DNA of 64,000 nucleotides from assembly GCA_002499085.1 (NCBI GenBank), contig DAKD01000008.1:12567-76566 (forward strand), read 5' to 3'. Under the pieces are notes generated by a model. The model ran no database searches and was not told where the DNA came from. It saw nothing but the letters and a program-made list of their open reading frames with translations. This DNA is from Methanomassiliicoccales archaeon UBA280. Lineage in GTDB: Archaea > Thermoplasmatota > Thermoplasmata > SG8-5. A program made the translations under genes and the position numbers. Position 1 is the first letter of the stretch, and each line of letters begins with the position of its first letter. This document shows positions 62,339-64,000 of this stretch, piece by piece.

Positions 62339-64000
62339 TTACGGGCCTGGCAGTTTCACTGGGCAGGTCCAGGTGCCGGCTTGGTTTATGGTGACAAAGT
62401 ATCCTCTGCCGGGAAGGAGTGCAAATGGCACTCCGACTCCTGCCCATGAACGTGTTCCGACGGTCGGGTCCCACCAGGCAACTACGCTACAGGTGACACC
62501 GGAGAATCTCGATATATCATCCCTAAGTGCCCTTGCATCGTTCTTTGTTCCTGTGAGAGAGGTCATGTTCAGAACATATGGGAGAGATATCCAGTTTGTC
62601 GCGCCTCCGTTGATTGTTGTGCTGTAGGCTAATGCATAGCAGCACTTGTAGGCAAGAGAGTTCACCTTGGTCATGTTCTCTCCGTTTACGTTCTTGGAGT
62701 GTACGACCCATGTGTAGTTGTTGTTGTCCGAGTATGCGGTTGTGTCGTTGTAGTAGAGTGTAGCGACTTCGGCGATCTGCGCCCAGCCCCATGTCGCGTT
62801 CAGGCTCGTTGTCCTGTAGACGACATAGCTGGTTGCGCCGGCCTGTGCTGTCCACTGAAGGAGGATGCCGGTGCTTCCGAGCCCGTAGTGTGTCGCGTTC
62901 AGGTTGTTGACCTGGGGCGGGATTGTGCCTTCACTGTATGTGTAGGATCCAGCCTCAGGGGCTTCGGTGTTCAGCGGCGGGCTGTTCTCAGTCGAGCCTC
63001 CGCCTACTGCGGATGCGATCCACCAGTATGTCCCGGGTGCGGGCACTGTCCATGCATAGCTGCCGTCAACGGGTGCGTCATTGCCGCACAGTACCCATGT
63101 GTAGGGCGAGGCCGTGCTTGTTGTGTAGTAGATATTGACAGAGGTCGGTGTCAGTGTCCAGGTGTATGTCAGGGTTATGCCTGATCCGCCTGTTCCGGTC
63201 GGGCCGGTCGCGGTTGCGGTCGGGGTGTCCGGTTGGTACCTGTACCTGACGTCGGCGCTTGCCGGTGCTGCCTCGAGGTTTGTGGCCCTGTCTGTTGCCC
63301 TGGTGTAGAACTCGTAGTAGCCCGCTCCGCTCGCGAAGGCGAAGCTGAAGGAATAGGGCGAGGTCGTGTCAGGCGCTCCGGTCGCGGCCCATGCGTTGAA
63401 CGTTACGTTGTCCGCGCTGTACCTGAAGTACAGCTGGACGCTCGTCACTCCGCTGAGCGCGTCGGATGCGGTAGCATCGATGGTTATCGGGGATGTTGTG
63501 CGTACATAGGCTCCTGCCACTGTGCACTGGCTTGCCGGGGCTGTTGTGTCATAGCCGTAACCGACATCTGCTGATGCCGGTGCTGCCTCAACGTTTCCTG
63601 CTCCGTCAGTTGCCCTGGTGTAGAACTGGTAGTATCCCTGTCCGCTCGCGAAGGCGAAGCTGAAGGAATACGGCGAGGTCGTGTCGGGTGCTCCCGTCGC
63701 GGCCCATGCGTTGAAGGTTACGTTGTCCGCGCTGTACCTGAAGTACAGCTGGACGCTGGCCACTGGGCTCAGCGTTGAGCTGGCTGTCGCGTCGATGGTT
63801 ATCGGCGAGGTGTTGCGCCAGAAGGCTCCTGCCACTGTGCACTGGCTTGCCGGGCCTCCCGTGTCGTAGCCATACCGGACATCTGCTGCTGCCGGTGCTG
63901 CCTCGACATTGGTTGCCCTGTCTGTTGCCCTGGTGTAGAACTCGTAGTATCCCTGTCCGCTCGCGAAGGCGAAGCTGAAGGAATAGGGCGAGGTCGTGTC
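62339..64000 (-). CDS. Secreted protein with 105-residue tandem repeats, FN3 and GWN-like end; 5' cut by window
   Basis: 554 residues visible; the frame is open to base 64000, so the N-terminus is missing. The repeat unit SPITIDATAS ... VQLYFRYSADNVTFNAWAA ... FYTRATD ... EAAPASADV ... CTVAGA is exactly 105 residues; two full copies and part of a third are visible, nearly identical at DNA level. A short Ig-like spacer and an FN3 domain follow (ILLQWTAQAGATSYVVYRTT). The C-terminal about 90 residues (NWISLPYVL, CSVVAWWDP, GRGYFVTI) resemble the GWN domain of the neighbouring secreted proteins. One cysteine per repeat may form disulphides. Likely an envelope or adhesin protein. Followed by its own terminator. 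Confidence 0.8.
   Translation of the reverse strand, partial: DTTSPYSFSFAFASGQGYYEFYTRATDRATNVEAAPAAADVRYGYDTGGPASQCTVAGAFWRNTSPITIDATASSTLSPVASVQLYFRYSADNVTFNAWAATGAPDTTSPYSFSFAFASGQGYYQFYTRATDGAGNVEAAPASADVGYGYDTTAPASQCTVAGAYVRTTSPITIDATASDALSGVTSVQLYFRYSADNVTFNAWAATGAPDTTSPYSFSFAFASGAGYYEFYTRATDRATNLEAAPASADVRYRYQPDTPTATATGPTGTGGSGITLTYTWTLTPTSVNIYYTTSTASPYTWVLCGNDAPVDGSYAWTVPAPGTYWWIASAVGGGSTENSPPLNTEAPEAGSYTYSEGTIPPQVNNLNATHYGLGSTGILLQWTAQAGATSYVVYRTTSLNATWGWAQIAEVATLYYNDTTAYSDNNNYTWVVHSKNVNGENMTKVNSLAYKCCYALAYSTTINGGATNWISLPYVLNMTSLTGTKNDARALRDDISRFSGVTCSVVAWWDPTVGTRSWAGVGVPFALLPGRGYFVTINQAGTWTCPVKLPGP
63228..64000 (-). repeat. 315-bp direct repeats within the last gene
   Basis: Units of 315 bp encoding the 105-residue module. 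Long stretches match between the copies near 63369 and 63685, with only scattered substitutions, and the partial third copy at the edge continues the pattern. This implies recent duplication or gene conversion. Confidence 0.8.

Noticed and set aside
1..64000. tRNA and rRNA genes
   Set aside because: The intergenic gaps were read for cloverleaf T-arm patterns and rRNA-like stretches; none was convincing.

Overview
This window comes from an archaeon. The information-processing and housekeeping genes are archaeal in type: replication factor C small subunit, prefoldin beta, the KEOPS subunit Pcc1, a DUF106 (EMC3/Oxa1-like) insertase next to cytidylate kinase and a TruB/Cbf5-type pseudouridine synthase, and an archaeal/eukaryal-type prolyl-tRNA synthetase. 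TATA-like boxes lie about 25-30 nt before several leaderless starts. The secreted beta-helix, DUF11 and 'GWN' proteins, together with zinc-ribbon and RING-like proteins, suggest a Thermoplasmatota-related euryarchaeon. That placement is inference, not read from a marker gene. Base composition looks moderately GC-rich by eye, with AT-rich islands inside two surface-protein genes.

Layout. 1-3520 (minus): a Na+-translocating oxaloacetate decarboxylase operon, oadA, oadG, oadB. Its gamma subunit is fused to an extracellular beta-helix domain. 3598-8415 (minus): a 1605-residue protein with about 21 helical repeats and a RING-like zinc site. 8540-9733 (minus): membrane FKBP and a small conserved-looking protein. 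10036-12662 (minus): rfcS downstream of a TPR protein. 12828-13346 (plus): a RING/zinc-ribbon protein. 13627-17543 (plus): pcc1, pfdB, a DHH phosphoesterase, DUF106, cmk, truB, tightly packed with ATGA overlaps. 17780-24602: two divergently transcribed secreted beta-helix proteins. 24633-25298: a Trm9-like methyltransferase. 25536-28535 (minus): glmS and a bifunctional GlmU-like enzyme, giving UDP-sugar precursors, perhaps for surface glycans. 28989-32528 (plus): a single-chain pyruvate:ferredoxin oxidoreductase flanked by inverted copies of a palindrome-rich element. 33016-34584 (minus): a SAP/helical-repeat/zinc-ribbon protein. 34698-34931 (plus): a small membrane protein.

34928-58956 (minus) is an apparent operon, read in the order giant protein, small membrane protein, 1091-residue repeat protein, proS. 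The giant ORF encodes about 6273 residues: five cytoplasmic zinc ribbons, one membrane span, two sugar-binding-like domains, an FN3-like region, 40 tandem DUF11 repeats and a C-terminal IPEF-type membrane tail. 59182-64000 (minus) holds two more secreted proteins, the last with 105-residue tandem repeats running off the window. Both end in clear stem-loop/T-rich terminators.

About 45 kb of the window is therefore cell-surface or repeat-protein coding capacity placed among housekeeping genes. Recurring modules (DPYPIYGY domain, C-terminal GWN domain, helical repeats, RING/zinc ribbons) link the otherwise unrelated proteins. Between genes are at least three kinds of structured non-coding DNA: an inverted pair around nifJ, a second two-copy family downstream of truB and glmS, and two elements with G-run arms around a hairpin core. 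No tRNA, rRNA, CRISPR array or transposase was recognised.
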